From Pseudomonas sp. SJZ074 (GTDB lineage: Bacteria; Pseudomonadota; Gammaproteobacteria; Pseudomonadales; Pseudomonadaceae), in assembly GCF_007828215.1 (NCBI RefSeq), contig NZ_VIUE01000001.1, positions 1 through 64,000 on the forward strand: a stretch of DNA of 64,000 nucleotides, given 5' to 3'. Below, piece by piece: positions 42,555-50,629 of the stretch (the first letter of the stretch is position 1; every line of letters begins with the position of its first letter). The translations under genes were made by a program, and so were the position numbers. The notes beneath the pieces are model-generated. The model ran no database searches. It saw only the letters and a program-made list of their open reading frames with translations, and was not told where the DNA came from.

Positions 42555-43541
42555 ATGAAATTCGACCTCGCCTACTGCCTCAGCCTCGACGAAAAGCTGT
42601 CGATCTATGACGTGCGCGATTTGAATTTTGACGAGACGGTGGCCTTCGATTCCGCGAAAGAACATTTCCAGTGTCCCAACGATGCCTGTCGGGCGGCGTT
42701 TGATGTGGAGAATGTGCTGGGGACGTTCAATGCCAAGAACGTGCGCTACGTGCGTACGCCGCATTTCAAGAACATCCCCAGCACGCGGCACATAGAAGGC
42801 TGTCCTTACGTCAGCCTGAAAGCACCGGCCGCAGGGCTGGAGGCGGAAGGTGCGGAAATGGATGACGGTCGGGAGGAGCATTTTCCGTCGGAGTTGCTGC
42901 TGACTCGCCGTGAGTATGTGCGCAAGCCATCCAACCTGGCGGTGGTGGCGGACTCCATGGGCAATGAGCGAGCGCCTTCGCCTGCCAGTCATGTCGAGCA
43001 CCCGAGCCGTGATTCGGCGCCGGACAAGACCAGTGTCTTCGCCCACCCGGTGGAATGTTTTGTTTCGAACTTTGCCGACAAGGACCTGCTCAAGCGCATG
43101 CCGCTGAAGATTGGCGAACACACGGCGCCCTACGCGTCGTTCTTCAAGAAGATCGAGTACCTGCTGGATAACAAAGGGTTGATTTACTGGGGGAAGATCA
43201 AGGAGATCAAGGACTACACCCAGAGCTTTCGCATCGATTTCGAACAGAAGGTCTGGTTCAAGCAAGCGGACGACGCGAAGAAGAAGCCTTACTCGGTCAA
43301 CGTTTACCTGAGCAAGAAGCTGATCGACAACTACCGCAAGCGCAAGGCATTCCTGGAAGAGATCAAGCACGCCGTCGACAGTGAAGCGCCGTTGTATTGT
43401 TTCTTTTATGGCGTAACGCCGGGGTTCAAGCAGGTACCGAGCAAGAAAAATCCCGAACAGACGTTCGGGGTGTTCAGCGCCAATATCGAGAACCTGGACC
43501 ACTTCATTATTCGGGAGGCGCCGGGGTTGGCTGATGGCTAG
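42555..43541 (+). CDS. Protein of unknown function with putative zinc knuckle
   Basis: 328 residues, not recognised with confidence. The N-terminal part has CPNDACRAAFD, then TPHFKN and RHIEGCPYVS. This Cys-Cys/His/His-Cys arrangement resembles the zinc site at the front of CoiA-like putative nucleases, though no catalytic motif can be named. The middle (about 110-175) is low-complexity. The C-terminal half is basic and mixed alpha-beta (YAYFFKKIEYLL-like, KKLIDNYRKRKAFLEEIKHA). AAGGA is upstream of the ATG. It lies next to the antitoxin cluster and HNH gene, so it may be accessory. Confidence 0.6.
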   Translation: MKFDLAYCLSLDEKLSIYDVRDLNFDETVAFDSAKEHFQCPNDACRAAFDVENVLGTFNAKNVRYVRTPHFKNIPSTRHIEGCPYVSLKAPAAGLEAEGAEMDDGREEHFPSELLLTRREYVRKPSNLAVVADSMGNERAPSPASHVEHPSRDSAPDKTSVFAHPVECFVSNFADKDLLKRMPLKIGEHTAPYASFFKKIEYLLDNKGLIYWGKIKEIKDYTQSFRIDFEQKVWFKQADDAKKKPYSVNVYLSKKLIDNYRKRKAFLEEIKHAVDSEAPLYCFFYGVTPGFKQVPSKKNPEQTFGVFSANIENLDHFIIREAPGLADG

Positions 43542-43663
43542 GGTACCGCGCAGTGGCTTGGCTGAAGACCGCTGGTCATTGATCAAAAAAATGAGATTGA
43601 TCCGGCCTCAAAACAACTGTACAAAAACACAGTATTTTTGAATCCACTGCTTTGGAGAATCCC

Positions 43664-43981
43664 ATGGCCTCTCTCGCAATCAAAACCACCCTGGAACGCA
43701 TCGCTGTCTATCAATTCACCCCTGCCCACAGCGCACAGGCCCGCGCCATGCTGGGCTGGAGCGTCGAGGAGCTATCCCGACAATCCGGGGTTTCGGTCAA
43801 GGCTATCCGGCGCTTCGAAGCGGGAGGCGAGTTGCTCGATGTAACGCGCCTGGCGCTCGCATTCTGCCTTGAAGCCGAAGGCTTGGTGTTCTTCCCCGGC
43901 TTTGCACCGGGGCGTGGCATGAACATCAAGGGCGCCACGCCAGACCCGGCGGGGCGGCCCGACTACGCGATGATCGAATAG
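43664..43981 (+). CDS. Small XRE-family HTH protein
   Basis: 105 residues. The HTH is central: AQARAMLGWSVEELSRQSGV and VSVKAIRRFEAGGEL (about residues 25-60). The rest is short and has no recognisable effector domain. TGGAG lies before the ATG at MASLAIK; the ATG four codons upstream is inside that site, so it is not the start. Target and role unknown; such proteins are common beside accessory genes. Confidence 0.75.
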   Translation: MASLAIKTTLERIAVYQFTPAHSAQARAMLGWSVEELSRQSGVSVKAIRRFEAGGELLDVTRLALAFCLEAEGLVFFPGFAPGRGMNIKGATPDPAGRPDYAMIE

Positions 43982-44001
43982 CGGGATCGTTGCATCGGGT
44001 A

Positions 44002-45060
44002 TCAGGCCGCGCCAGCCTGGTTCTGATAGGCCGAGGCCTCTACATCCAGCCACCAGGCACGGCCACGATGCGGATGGGTCAGGGTGAAGGCTTCGCCCAT
44101 TTGCGGCGTGGTGATGGACACATTGCGCTCCCAGGCCAGGGCCAGGATGCGGTCGAAGGGTTCAAACCAGGCATGCATCGCCAGGTCGAAGGTGCCATTG
44201 TGAATCGGCAGCAGCCAACGGCCCCTGAGGTCGATATGAGCCTGGAGGGTCTGCTCCGGCTGCATGTGGACATGGGGCCAATCGACGTTATAGGCGCCGG
44301 TTTCCATCAGCGTGAGGTCAAAGGGACCGTATCGCTCGCCGATGCGCTTGAAACCGTCGAAATAACCGGTGTCGCCGCTGAAGAAGATCCGCGTGCCGCC
44401 GTCGATCATCACCCATGACGCCCATAACGTGCTGTTGCCATCGAACAGACCGCGGCCGGAAAAATGCTGCGACGGCGTGGCTATGAACTCGATGCCATCC
44501 ACTTCGGTACCTTGCCACCAATCCAGCTGACGTACCTTGCTGGTCTCGATACCCCATTTGACCAGGGTGTCACCCACGCCAAGGGGCGTCAGGAAGTACC
44601 GGGTCTTGGCGGCAAGCTTGAGGATGGCCTGGTGATCGAGGTGGTCGTAATGGTCGTGGGAAAGGATCACCGCCTCGATCGGCGGCAGCTCGTCCAGGCT
44701 GATGGGCGGCTGATGGAAACGCTTGGGTCCGGCCCACTGCACAGGCGAGGCACGGTCGGAGAAAACCGGGTCGGTGATCCAGAATTTGTCGCGCAATTTA
44801 AGCAGGACCGTGGAATGGCCGAGACGAAACACACTCTGGTTCGGCGCTGCCAACAGTTCGGCGCGTGTCAGCGGTTGGACGGTGATGGCACCCGCCGGAC
44901 GGGTGGTGCGCGGTTTGTGGAGCAGCATGTTCCAGATGATGCGCAGCATCTGGCCGAACCCTTCTCGTGGGGTATGGGCGTGATTGCGATACTTCCCTTG
45001 TTCGTGTCGGGAGGCAGGGCTGGCAGCCGTGCTGTCGGTCGAGGAAGCAGGAGTGCTCAT
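44002..45060 (-). CDS. Metallo-beta-lactamase-fold hydrolase (UlaG/NAPE-PLD-like)
   Basis: 352-residue metallohydrolase. An N-terminal extension is followed by the MBL fold with metal ligands in LSHDHYDHLDH (HxHxDH), TPSQHFSGRG, IFFSGDTGYFDG and LLPIHNGTFD. The group contains N-acylphosphatidylethanolamine phospholipase D-like and lactonase-like enzymes; substrate is unknown. Start at MSTPASST has GGAG upstream; an ATG 18 codons earlier is possible. It is divergent from a TetR gene with a palindromic operator between them, so it is probably repressed by it. Confidence 0.85.
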   Translation of the reverse strand: MSTPASSTDSTAASPASRHEQGKYRNHAHTPREGFGQMLRIIWNMLLHKPRTTRPAGAITVQPLTRAELLAAPNQSVFRLGHSTVLLKLRDKFWITDPVFSDRASPVQWAGPKRFHQPPISLDELPPIEAVILSHDHYDHLDHQAILKLAAKTRYFLTPLGVGDTLVKWGIETSKVRQLDWWQGTEVDGIEFIATPSQHFSGRGLFDGNSTLWASWVMIDGGTRIFFSGDTGYFDGFKRIGERYGPFDLTLMETGAYNVDWPHVHMQPEQTLQAHIDLRGRWLLPIHNGTFDLAMHAWFEPFDRILALAWERNVSITTPQMGEAFTLTHPHRGRAWWLDVEASAYQNQAGAA

Positions 45061-45154
45061 GGTGCGATAACTCCAAGGGCGTCGCCGAAAGTACGCTTCG
45101 CCGTTGCGGGACATGGGTGACTGCGAGATCTACACTCAGCCGCCCACACTAAAT

Positions 45155-45172
45155 CTACACCAATCGGTGTAG
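45155..45172. promoter_or_regulatory. Operator palindrome between MBL and tetR genes
   Basis: CTACACC-AATC-GGTGTAG, a perfect seven-base inverted repeat midway between the two divergent starts, the usual position and size for a TetR-family operator. Confidence 0.7.
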
Positions 45173-45241
45173 TTTCTAGATTGCATGAATCCCGGGAGCA
45201 AGTAAACTACCAAGTGTAATTCCACGCTCATCAACCGACGA

Positions 45242-45856
45242 ATGCCCATGACCGTACCGCAACGCCTTACCGAACGAAAACGCGAAGCCATTCTCCAGGC
45301 CGCGATTGCCGAGTTTCGCAGCAACGGTTTCGAGGTCACCAGCATGGACAAGATCGCGGCAACCGCCGGAGTGTCGAAGCGTACGGTGTACAACCACTTT
45401 CCCAGCAAGGAAGAGTTGTTCGCTGAAATCCTGAATCGGCTATGGAACAGCATTACCGCCGAGCAGGAGATGACGTACAACCCGCTGGAGCCTTTGCGTG
45501 AGCAATTGCATCGGTTACTGCAAGCCAAGCTGCGGGTGATGTCAGACGAGCACTTCCTCGATCTGGCGCGTATCGCTATCGCCGCGACCATACATTCTCC
45601 AGAGCGGGCCCAAAACATGGTTTCGCGCATGGGACAGCGTGAAGAAGGCCTCACCACCTGGATTCGCCAAGCCCAGGTCGATGGCCGGTTAAAGCCCGTG
45701 GAACCGGAATTTGCTGCCCAGCAAATGCACGGGCTGATCAAGACCTTCGCCTTCTGGCCACAGATTTCCATGGGTCAGCCGAGCCTGCCCCATGAAGAAC
45801 AAGCGCAGGTGATCGAGTCAGCCCTCGACATGTTCCTGATTTGCTACCAGGCTTGA
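45242..45856 (+). CDS. TetR-family transcriptional regulator
   Basis: 204-residue repressor. The HTH is at residues 10-60 (EAILQAAIAEFRSNGFEVTS then IAATAGVSKRTVYNHFPSKE). A C-terminal AefR-like ligand domain follows, with RIAIAATIHSPERAQ and LIKTFAFWPQ. A second ATG two codons in is possible. It likely controls itself and the divergent hydrolase through the palindrome at 45155. Confidence 0.9.
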   Translation: MPMTVPQRLTERKREAILQAAIAEFRSNGFEVTSMDKIAATAGVSKRTVYNHFPSKEELFAEILNRLWNSITAEQEMTYNPLEPLREQLHRLLQAKLRVMSDEHFLDLARIAIAATIHSPERAQNMVSRMGQREEGLTTWIRQAQVDGRLKPVEPEFAAQQMHGLIKTFAFWPQISMGQPSLPHEEQAQVIESALDMFLICYQA

Positions 45857-45884
45857 GCGCCTCGCCACGAACGCGGTATGAGGT

Positions 45885-46418
45885 TTACTGCTCTGGGGGC
45901 GTGTTGACAAATTTCTGGTGCATCTCAGTGGTCAAGCTGTCGATACGCTCCGTCAGTGCCTTGGTCATTTCCGTCAGGCGGGTGTTCTGCTCCAACAATT
46001 CGAGCAACTGCGCCGTATTGTGCGCGGCCTGGGCCTGACGCTCGGTATTGGCAATGGCCAGGGCTTCGCGATGTTGCGCATCGGCTTCCGCCTGGGCTTT
46101 GTCCCGAGCGGCCTGGCGGGTTTGCGCCAACAGGATCAGCGGGGCGGCATAGGCCGACTGCAGACTGAACGCCAGGTTGAGCAGAATGAACGGGTAGGCA
46201 TCGAAATGCACGACGCCCGACAGGTTCAAGCCTACCCAGATCAGCACGATCAGGGTTTGCGCGCCAAGGAACATCGGCGTGCCGAAAAAACGCGCGAACG
46301 CCTCCGCCCGTAGCGCAAAGCGATCATTCCCGAAGGTGGGTCCCAGATGCGCGTGAGGCCGATGAAAACGCAAGTGATCAACAGGAGCTACGGGGGTGGA
46401 TTGGTAAGGGGTCGCCAT
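45885..46418 (-). CDS. DUF1003 membrane protein
   Basis: 177 residues, function unknown. The DUF1003 core has two membrane segments (LGAQTLIVLIWVGLNLSG and PFILLNLAFSLQSAYAAPLI; about 50-95). After it comes a long amphipathic helix, probably coiled coil, rich in Ala and Gln (about 100-170). GGAG-like site precedes the ATG. It is convergent with the TetR gene. Confidence 0.85.
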   Translation of the reverse strand: MATPYQSTPVAPVDHLRFHRPHAHLGPTFGNDRFALRAEAFARFFGTPMFLGAQTLIVLIWVGLNLSGVVHFDAYPFILLNLAFSLQSAYAAPLILLAQTRQAARDKAQAEADAQHREALAIANTERQAQAAHNTAQLLELLEQNTRLTEMTKALTERIDSLTTEMHQKFVNTPPEQ

Positions 46419-46504
46419 GATGTTCTCCGCCTGAGGCTGGTGCTAAAGGCACTATAACTATTAGGCGATCATCATCTAACCCAGCGCGTTCCGCTCATGA
46501 AACA

Positions 46505-47389
46505 TCAGCGCTGCCGCAGACTACGCCCCAACTCGTCGAACAGTGTCACTACTGAACGCAAGGCGCGGCAGTCTGGCCGTGTCAGCAGCCAGAGCGCCGT
46601 GTCATGCCCATCCAGCGGCTCACCAAAGGGGATCAGTCCCTGACCTTCACCGATCAGAAAGTCCGGCAGCGCCGCGACGCCCAGACCGGCCCGCGCCAAC
46701 TCGGCGACAGAGAGCATGCTGTTGCAGCGATAGGCCGGCATCACCCCGGGAAAGTGTTGTCGGCGCCAGGCCACGGTGGGGTGATCGGGGAGGAAGTCGT
46801 CCGGCGCGATCCAGATCAGGGACGCCAAGTCATCCAGATTCGCGCCAGACAGGTATGTCGGACTTGCGCAGACTCGGTAGACGACATCGCCCAGATGTCG
46901 CCCCACCAGATGTTCCGGCGGTGTGCGGGTCAGGCGCAAGGCAATGTCGGCGTCGCGGCGACTCAGGTTGGCGAAGTCGTTCGAAGTGCTCAATTCGAGG
47001 GTCAATGCCGGATAGGCCGGCATGAACCGCGCCAGCGCGGGCAGCAGCAACGCTTGCAGGACCGAGTCGGTGCAGGTCAGGCGCACGGTGCCCGTAACCA
47101 CCTCACCGCCCTGCTCCACACCGATACGTGCCGCCTCCAGGGCCTGCTCGGCGCGCTCGGCCTGTTCGGACAGTGTCTGGGCCAGGCTCGTGGGCAAATA
47201 CCCGGCACGGCTTTTTTCGAACAAGGGTTGGCCCAGGGCCGCCTCAAGTCGGCGTACCGAGCGGAACACCGTAGACACATCCACGTCCAACAGCCGCGCA
47301 GCCCGAGCCAGCGAGCCGCCACGGACCAACGCCAGGATCAGGGAGAGATCGGAATACTCCAGACGATAATGCGCCGATGCATTGAACAC
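46505..47389 (-). CDS. LysR-family transcriptional regulator
   Basis: 294 residues from a GTG start, which gives a normal LysR length; no ATG exists near this point in frame. The HTH contains GGSLARAARLLDVDVSTVFR and SVRRLEAALGQPLFEKSRAG. The effector domain starts with GTVRLTCTDSVLQALLLPAL. It is divergent from the amidotransferase-like gene 77 bases away. That gap carries two AACGCCAAT repeats and a GTGGCGG that could be LysR contact sites. Confidence 0.85.
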   Translation of the reverse strand: MFNASAHYRLEYSDLSLILALVRGGSLARAARLLDVDVSTVFRSVRRLEAALGQPLFEKSRAGYLPTSLAQTLSEQAERAEQALEAARIGVEQGGEVVTGTVRLTCTDSVLQALLLPALARFMPAYPALTLELSTSNDFANLSRRDADIALRLTRTPPEHLVGRHLGDVVYRVCASPTYLSGANLDDLASLIWIAPDDFLPDHPTVAWRRQHFPGVMPAYRCNSMLSVAELARAGLGVAALPDFLIGEGQGLIPFGEPLDGHDTALWLLTRPDCRALRSVVTLFDELGRSLRQR

Positions 47390-47466
47390 TTGGATAAACG
47401 CCAATATTGAGTGCGTGAACGCCAATCTATAGTGGCGGTCAGCAATCAACAAGCGGTGAGCCCTCC

Positions 47467-48177
47467 ATGAAAATCCAGCGCCCTTTGCACATCGCCCTGA
47501 TCGGCGACCACGACCCGCAGATAACGGCCCATAGAGCCATTCCCATCGCACTTGACCTAGCCAGCAGGCAAACCGGCCATGACGTTGGCTTTCAATGGTT
47601 GGCGACGGATCTGATCACTGACGCTACCCCTCTGGCCGACTTCAACGGCATCTGGTGCGTACCCGGCAGCCCCTACCGAAACGAACAAGGCGCCTTGCAC
47701 GCCATTCGCTTTGCCCGCGAACAGCGTCGTCCATTCCTCGGCACCTGTGGTGGGTTTCAGCACGCCGTGCTGGAATACGCGCGCCACGTGATGGGCTGGA
47801 CCGATGCCGCCCACGGCGAAACCTCCCCAGAAGCGCAACGGGCACTGCTGACACCGCTGAGCTGTGCCTTGGTCGAAACCATCGACAGTCTTCAGCTTGA
47901 TGCGCAATCGCTGACTGCCAAGGCCTATGGCCGCCAGACAGTGTTCGAAGGCTATCGTTGCCGCTTTGGGGTCAATCCAGTGTTTGAGCGGGATTTGCTG
48001 GGTGGCCGCCTGCATGCCGTGGCCCGGGATTCGGCCGGCGAGTTGCGGGCCGTGGAGCTGCGAGATCATCCATTCTTTGTCGCGACCCTGTTCCAGCCTG
48101 AACGCGCAGCGTTGGAAAATCGGGTGCCGCCGCTGATCAAAGCCTTTGTCGAAGCGTGTGCGAGGGAGGCGGCGTGA
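47467..48177 (+). CDS. Class I glutamine amidotransferase-like protein (CTP synthase C-domain relative), triad His missing
   Basis: 236 residues resembling the glutaminase half of CTP synthase standing alone. The oxyanion and nucleophile strands are present (GIWCVPGSPYRNEQGA; FLGTCGGFQHAVLEYAR with Cys 94). The usual histidine of the HPE triad motif is replaced: the sequence reads FFVATLFQPERAA, so Gln 210 stands where His should be and Glu 212 is kept. Glutamine hydrolysis may be lost or work differently. Divergent LysR probably controls it. Confidence 0.75.
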   Translation: MKIQRPLHIALIGDHDPQITAHRAIPIALDLASRQTGHDVGFQWLATDLITDATPLADFNGIWCVPGSPYRNEQGALHAIRFAREQRRPFLGTCGGFQHAVLEYARHVMGWTDAAHGETSPEAQRALLTPLSCALVETIDSLQLDAQSLTAKAYGRQTVFEGYRCRFGVNPVFERDLLGGRLHAVARDSAGELRAVELRDHPFFVATLFQPERAALENRVPPLIKAFVEACAREAA

Positions 48178-48201
48178 GCGGCAAGCCCACCACAAATCCT
48201 T

Positions 48202-48236
48202 TGTGGGAGCGAGCCTGCTCGCGATAGCGGTGGATC
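48202..48236. repeat. Single REP half-element
   Basis: GTGGGAGCGAGCCTGCTCGCG without inverted partner, touching the end of the DUF3509 gene. Confidence 0.65.
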
Positions 48237-48561
48237 AGCCTTCGACCAACTGCCGCATCGCTACGATTTCCGGCAGGTCGCTGCGTGCCATGTACACCCG
48301 CAAAGGTTCGGTGAGGTTGAGACGATCATCGATGTTCTGGTCCAACAGCAGTTGGATCCGCTCGCGTTTGAGGATCATGGTGCCGTCCGTGACAGCCACC
48401 CAGACGAACTCGCAGGTCGGAATGATGCCGTCGGCGGCCACGTCCATGCCGAAGGCGTCTTCGCTGAAGCGCACGATGTATTGGCCGGTCTTGCGGTTCA
48501 GGCCGACAAAGCCCTTGAGTTGATCGGCGGCCTGGCAGATGAAGGTTGAAGTGGTGCGCAT
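48235..48561 (-). CDS. DUF3509 domain protein
   Basis: 108-residue soluble protein of a Pseudomonas-restricted family of unknown function. The full domain is visible: ADQLKGFVGLNRKTGQYIVR, CEFVWVAVTDGTMILKRERI and NLTEPLRVYMARSDLPEIVA. GAGG just before the ATG at MRTTSTF decides the start over an ATG four codons earlier. Confidence 0.85.
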   Translation of the reverse strand: MRTTSTFICQAADQLKGFVGLNRKTGQYIVRFSEDAFGMDVAADGIIPTCEFVWVAVTDGTMILKRERIQLLLDQNIDDRLNLTEPLRVYMARSDLPEIVAMRQLVEG

Positions 48562-48801
48562 GGTAAACCTCATGGATGCGTCCCGCGGGACGTCTGATCG
48601 ATGGTTTACACGCAGGGCAGGCGAATGTCGCTTCAGGTTTCCCTCTGCCGGGGAAACTGCTGCGGCCAAGGGTACTGCAAACCGCCTGCAAAGATGTGGG
48701 AAAAATCTGTTTCCCGAAGCTTTATGTAAGTTTGGCGATAGCGCTCAGAGCGTTCAGTTGTTAAAAGATAGGCTTTGCACAACGACGAAAGGATCTCGAG
48801 C

Positions 48802-49929
48802 ATGCCCGTCACCTTTACCCGTAGCGTGTTGATGTTGAGCCTGTTGCTCGGCGTCGGTCAGACATCGGCCGCCGAGGCGCCGAACCCCAAGGCCTTGGCC
48901 ACTCGCCAGGGTATTCCCCACCCGGCGGTGATCGCTCACCGTGGTGCTTCGTTCGATGCACCGGAATCCACCGCAGCCTCTTACAAGTTGGCCCGCGACC
49001 TCGGCGCCGATTATCTGGAACTGGACCTGCAACGCAGCAAGGATGGCGTGCTGTTCGTGTTGCACGATGACAGCCTGCTGCGCACCACGGACGTCGCGAC
49101 CAAGTTCCCCGAGCGCAAGGACAGCAGCGCCAACGCATTCACCATGGCCGAGCTCAAGACCCTCGATGCCGGCAGCTGGTTCAACACCGCCTACCCGGAC
49201 CGCGCGCGTCCCGGGTTCGCGGGGCTGAAGATCCTGACCCTCGATGAAGTCATCGACATCGCCGAGGGAAATCCGCAGCACAAACCGGGGCTGTACATCG
49301 AAACCAAGGAGCCGAAGCTGTTCCCCGGCATCGAACGCGACCTGAAGGATAAACTGCAGGACCGCGGCTGGCTGAGTCCGGCCGGCTCCAAGTTGGCCAA
49401 AAGTGCTACCGGCGTAGGCCAGGGCAAGGGCAAAGTGGTCTTGCAGACCTTCGAAAAGAGCAGTCTCGAACTGCTGCACAAAGAGATGCCGAAGGTACCG
49501 AAGGTCCTGTTGCTGTGGGTGGGTGAAGGCAACATAGAGCCCAAGTCCAAGGTGACATTTGCCGAGTCCGGTGAAACCGACAAGGCGGCTTACTACGCCA
49601 AGCAACAACCCAAGGACCGCGCCGAGTTCGAGAAATGGGTCCAGTACGCCAAGGCCCAGGGCGTCATCGGCACCGGACCATCCGCCGCGCTGACCCACGG
49701 CGGCAGCCAGAGTTATTCAGACCTGGTGCAGCCCTGGATGAACCAATACACCCACGATCAGGGTTTGCTGGTGCATGTCTACACTGTGGATGAGCCGGTG
49801 GACTTCAAGAAAGTGATGGAGGCCGGCGTGGATGGCATTTTCACCAACCGGGCCAGTGAATTGCTCAAGTATTTCAAGCGTCCCGAAACTGGCAGTGTGA
49901 CGCAGTTGCTGGAGAAGAACGGTTATTGA
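48802..49929 (+). CDS. glpQ: Glycerophosphodiester phosphodiesterase, periplasmic (GlpQ type)
   Basis: Hydrolyses deacylated phospholipid diesters to glycerol-3-phosphate and alcohol in the periplasm. 375 residues: signal peptide 1-23 (cut after TSA), then a TIM barrel with catalytic AHRGASFDAPEST, metal ligands in DYLELDLQRSKDG and FVLHDDSLLRTT, and GLYIETKEPKLFPG. AAAGGAT precedes the chosen ATG. A REPIN follows. Confidence 0.93.
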   Translation: MPVTFTRSVLMLSLLLGVGQTSAAEAPNPKALATRQGIPHPAVIAHRGASFDAPESTAASYKLARDLGADYLELDLQRSKDGVLFVLHDDSLLRTTDVATKFPERKDSSANAFTMAELKTLDAGSWFNTAYPDRARPGFAGLKILTLDEVIDIAEGNPQHKPGLYIETKEPKLFPGIERDLKDKLQDRGWLSPAGSKLAKSATGVGQGKGKVVLQTFEKSSLELLHKEMPKVPKVLLLWVGEGNIEPKSKVTFAESGETDKAAYYAKQQPKDRAEFEKWVQYAKAQGVIGTGPSAALTHGGSQSYSDLVQPWMNQYTHDQGLLVHVYTVDEPVDFKKVMEAGVDGIFTNRASELLKYFKRPETGSVTQLLEKNGY

Positions 49930-49933
49930 TCAA

Positions 49934-50023
49934 GTGTGGGAGTAAAGCTTGCTTGCGACGAACGATAATGCGGCTGTACTGAAACCGTACTGCCCACATC
50001 GCGAGCAAGCTTTGCTCCCACAG
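49934..50023. repeat. REP pair (REPIN), CAAAGCTTGC subtype
   Basis: Inverted GTGGGAGTAAAGCTTGCTTGCG and GCGAGCAAGCTTTGCTCCCA arms, the left one degenerate. Confidence 0.75.
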
Positions 50024-50154
50024 GCTGTCGCAGTTCTTATCCCAACAAACCTTACTTCAGCAGTCCCGCGCAAAGGTTTTTTCAAATTAAGGGTGAATTA
50101 AGTTGCCACAGTTAATCTGATCCCACTTAAACGACACACCCAAGGAAAGACCTT

Positions 50155-50472
50155 ATGAAAACTTTGACTGCCCTGTTCACCGCTGCGGCCCTGACCCTGA
50201 CTGCCGGCCTGACCCACGCGGATGATGATGTTCGACCTGAACATATCCCTCAATTGGTCAAGGAAGGCAAGATCCTGCCGATGGAACAGCTGAAACAAGA
50301 AGTCGAGAAGTTGCATCCGGGAGCGACCCACGGCCTCCCTGAGCTGGATAAGCGCTTCAACGGCTATGAATACGAAGTTGAAGTACGTTACCCCGACGGC
50401 AGAGAGTATGAAGTTGAGCTCAACGCAGCCACCGGCGGAGTCCTGAAAAACGAACTCGACAAAAAGGATTAA
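50155..50472 (+). CDS. PepSY domain exported protein
   Basis: 105 residues with a signal peptide (1-22, cut after THA). One PepSY domain follows (about 50-100), with YEYEVEVRYPDGREYEVELN and TGGVLKNEL. Such small periplasmic PepSY proteins are thought to inhibit proteases or accompany two-component systems; none is adjacent. AAGGAAAG precedes the ATG. Confidence 0.85.
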   Translation: MKTLTALFTAAALTLTAGLTHADDDVRPEHIPQLVKEGKILPMEQLKQEVEKLHPGATHGLPELDKRFNGYEYEVEVRYPDGREYEVELNAATGGVLKNELDKKD

Positions 50473-50511
50473 AAAGAGCCGCGCAATCGTCAGGTTGCGC
50501 GGCTTTTTTAT
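50470..50511 (+). terminator. Terminator after PepSY gene
   Basis: GCCGCGCAA-TCGTCAGG-TTGCGCGGC stem followed by TTTTTTA. Confidence 0.9.
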
Positions 50512-50629
50512 TCATCTATCAATCCGCTCCCACACCGCACAACTGTCACAAAACCATCAAGATTTCTTGCCATGATCTCGCCCAAGTGAACCTGTAGCCA
50601 CCACAGGCACTTCCCGCCAGCGAGCCTTC

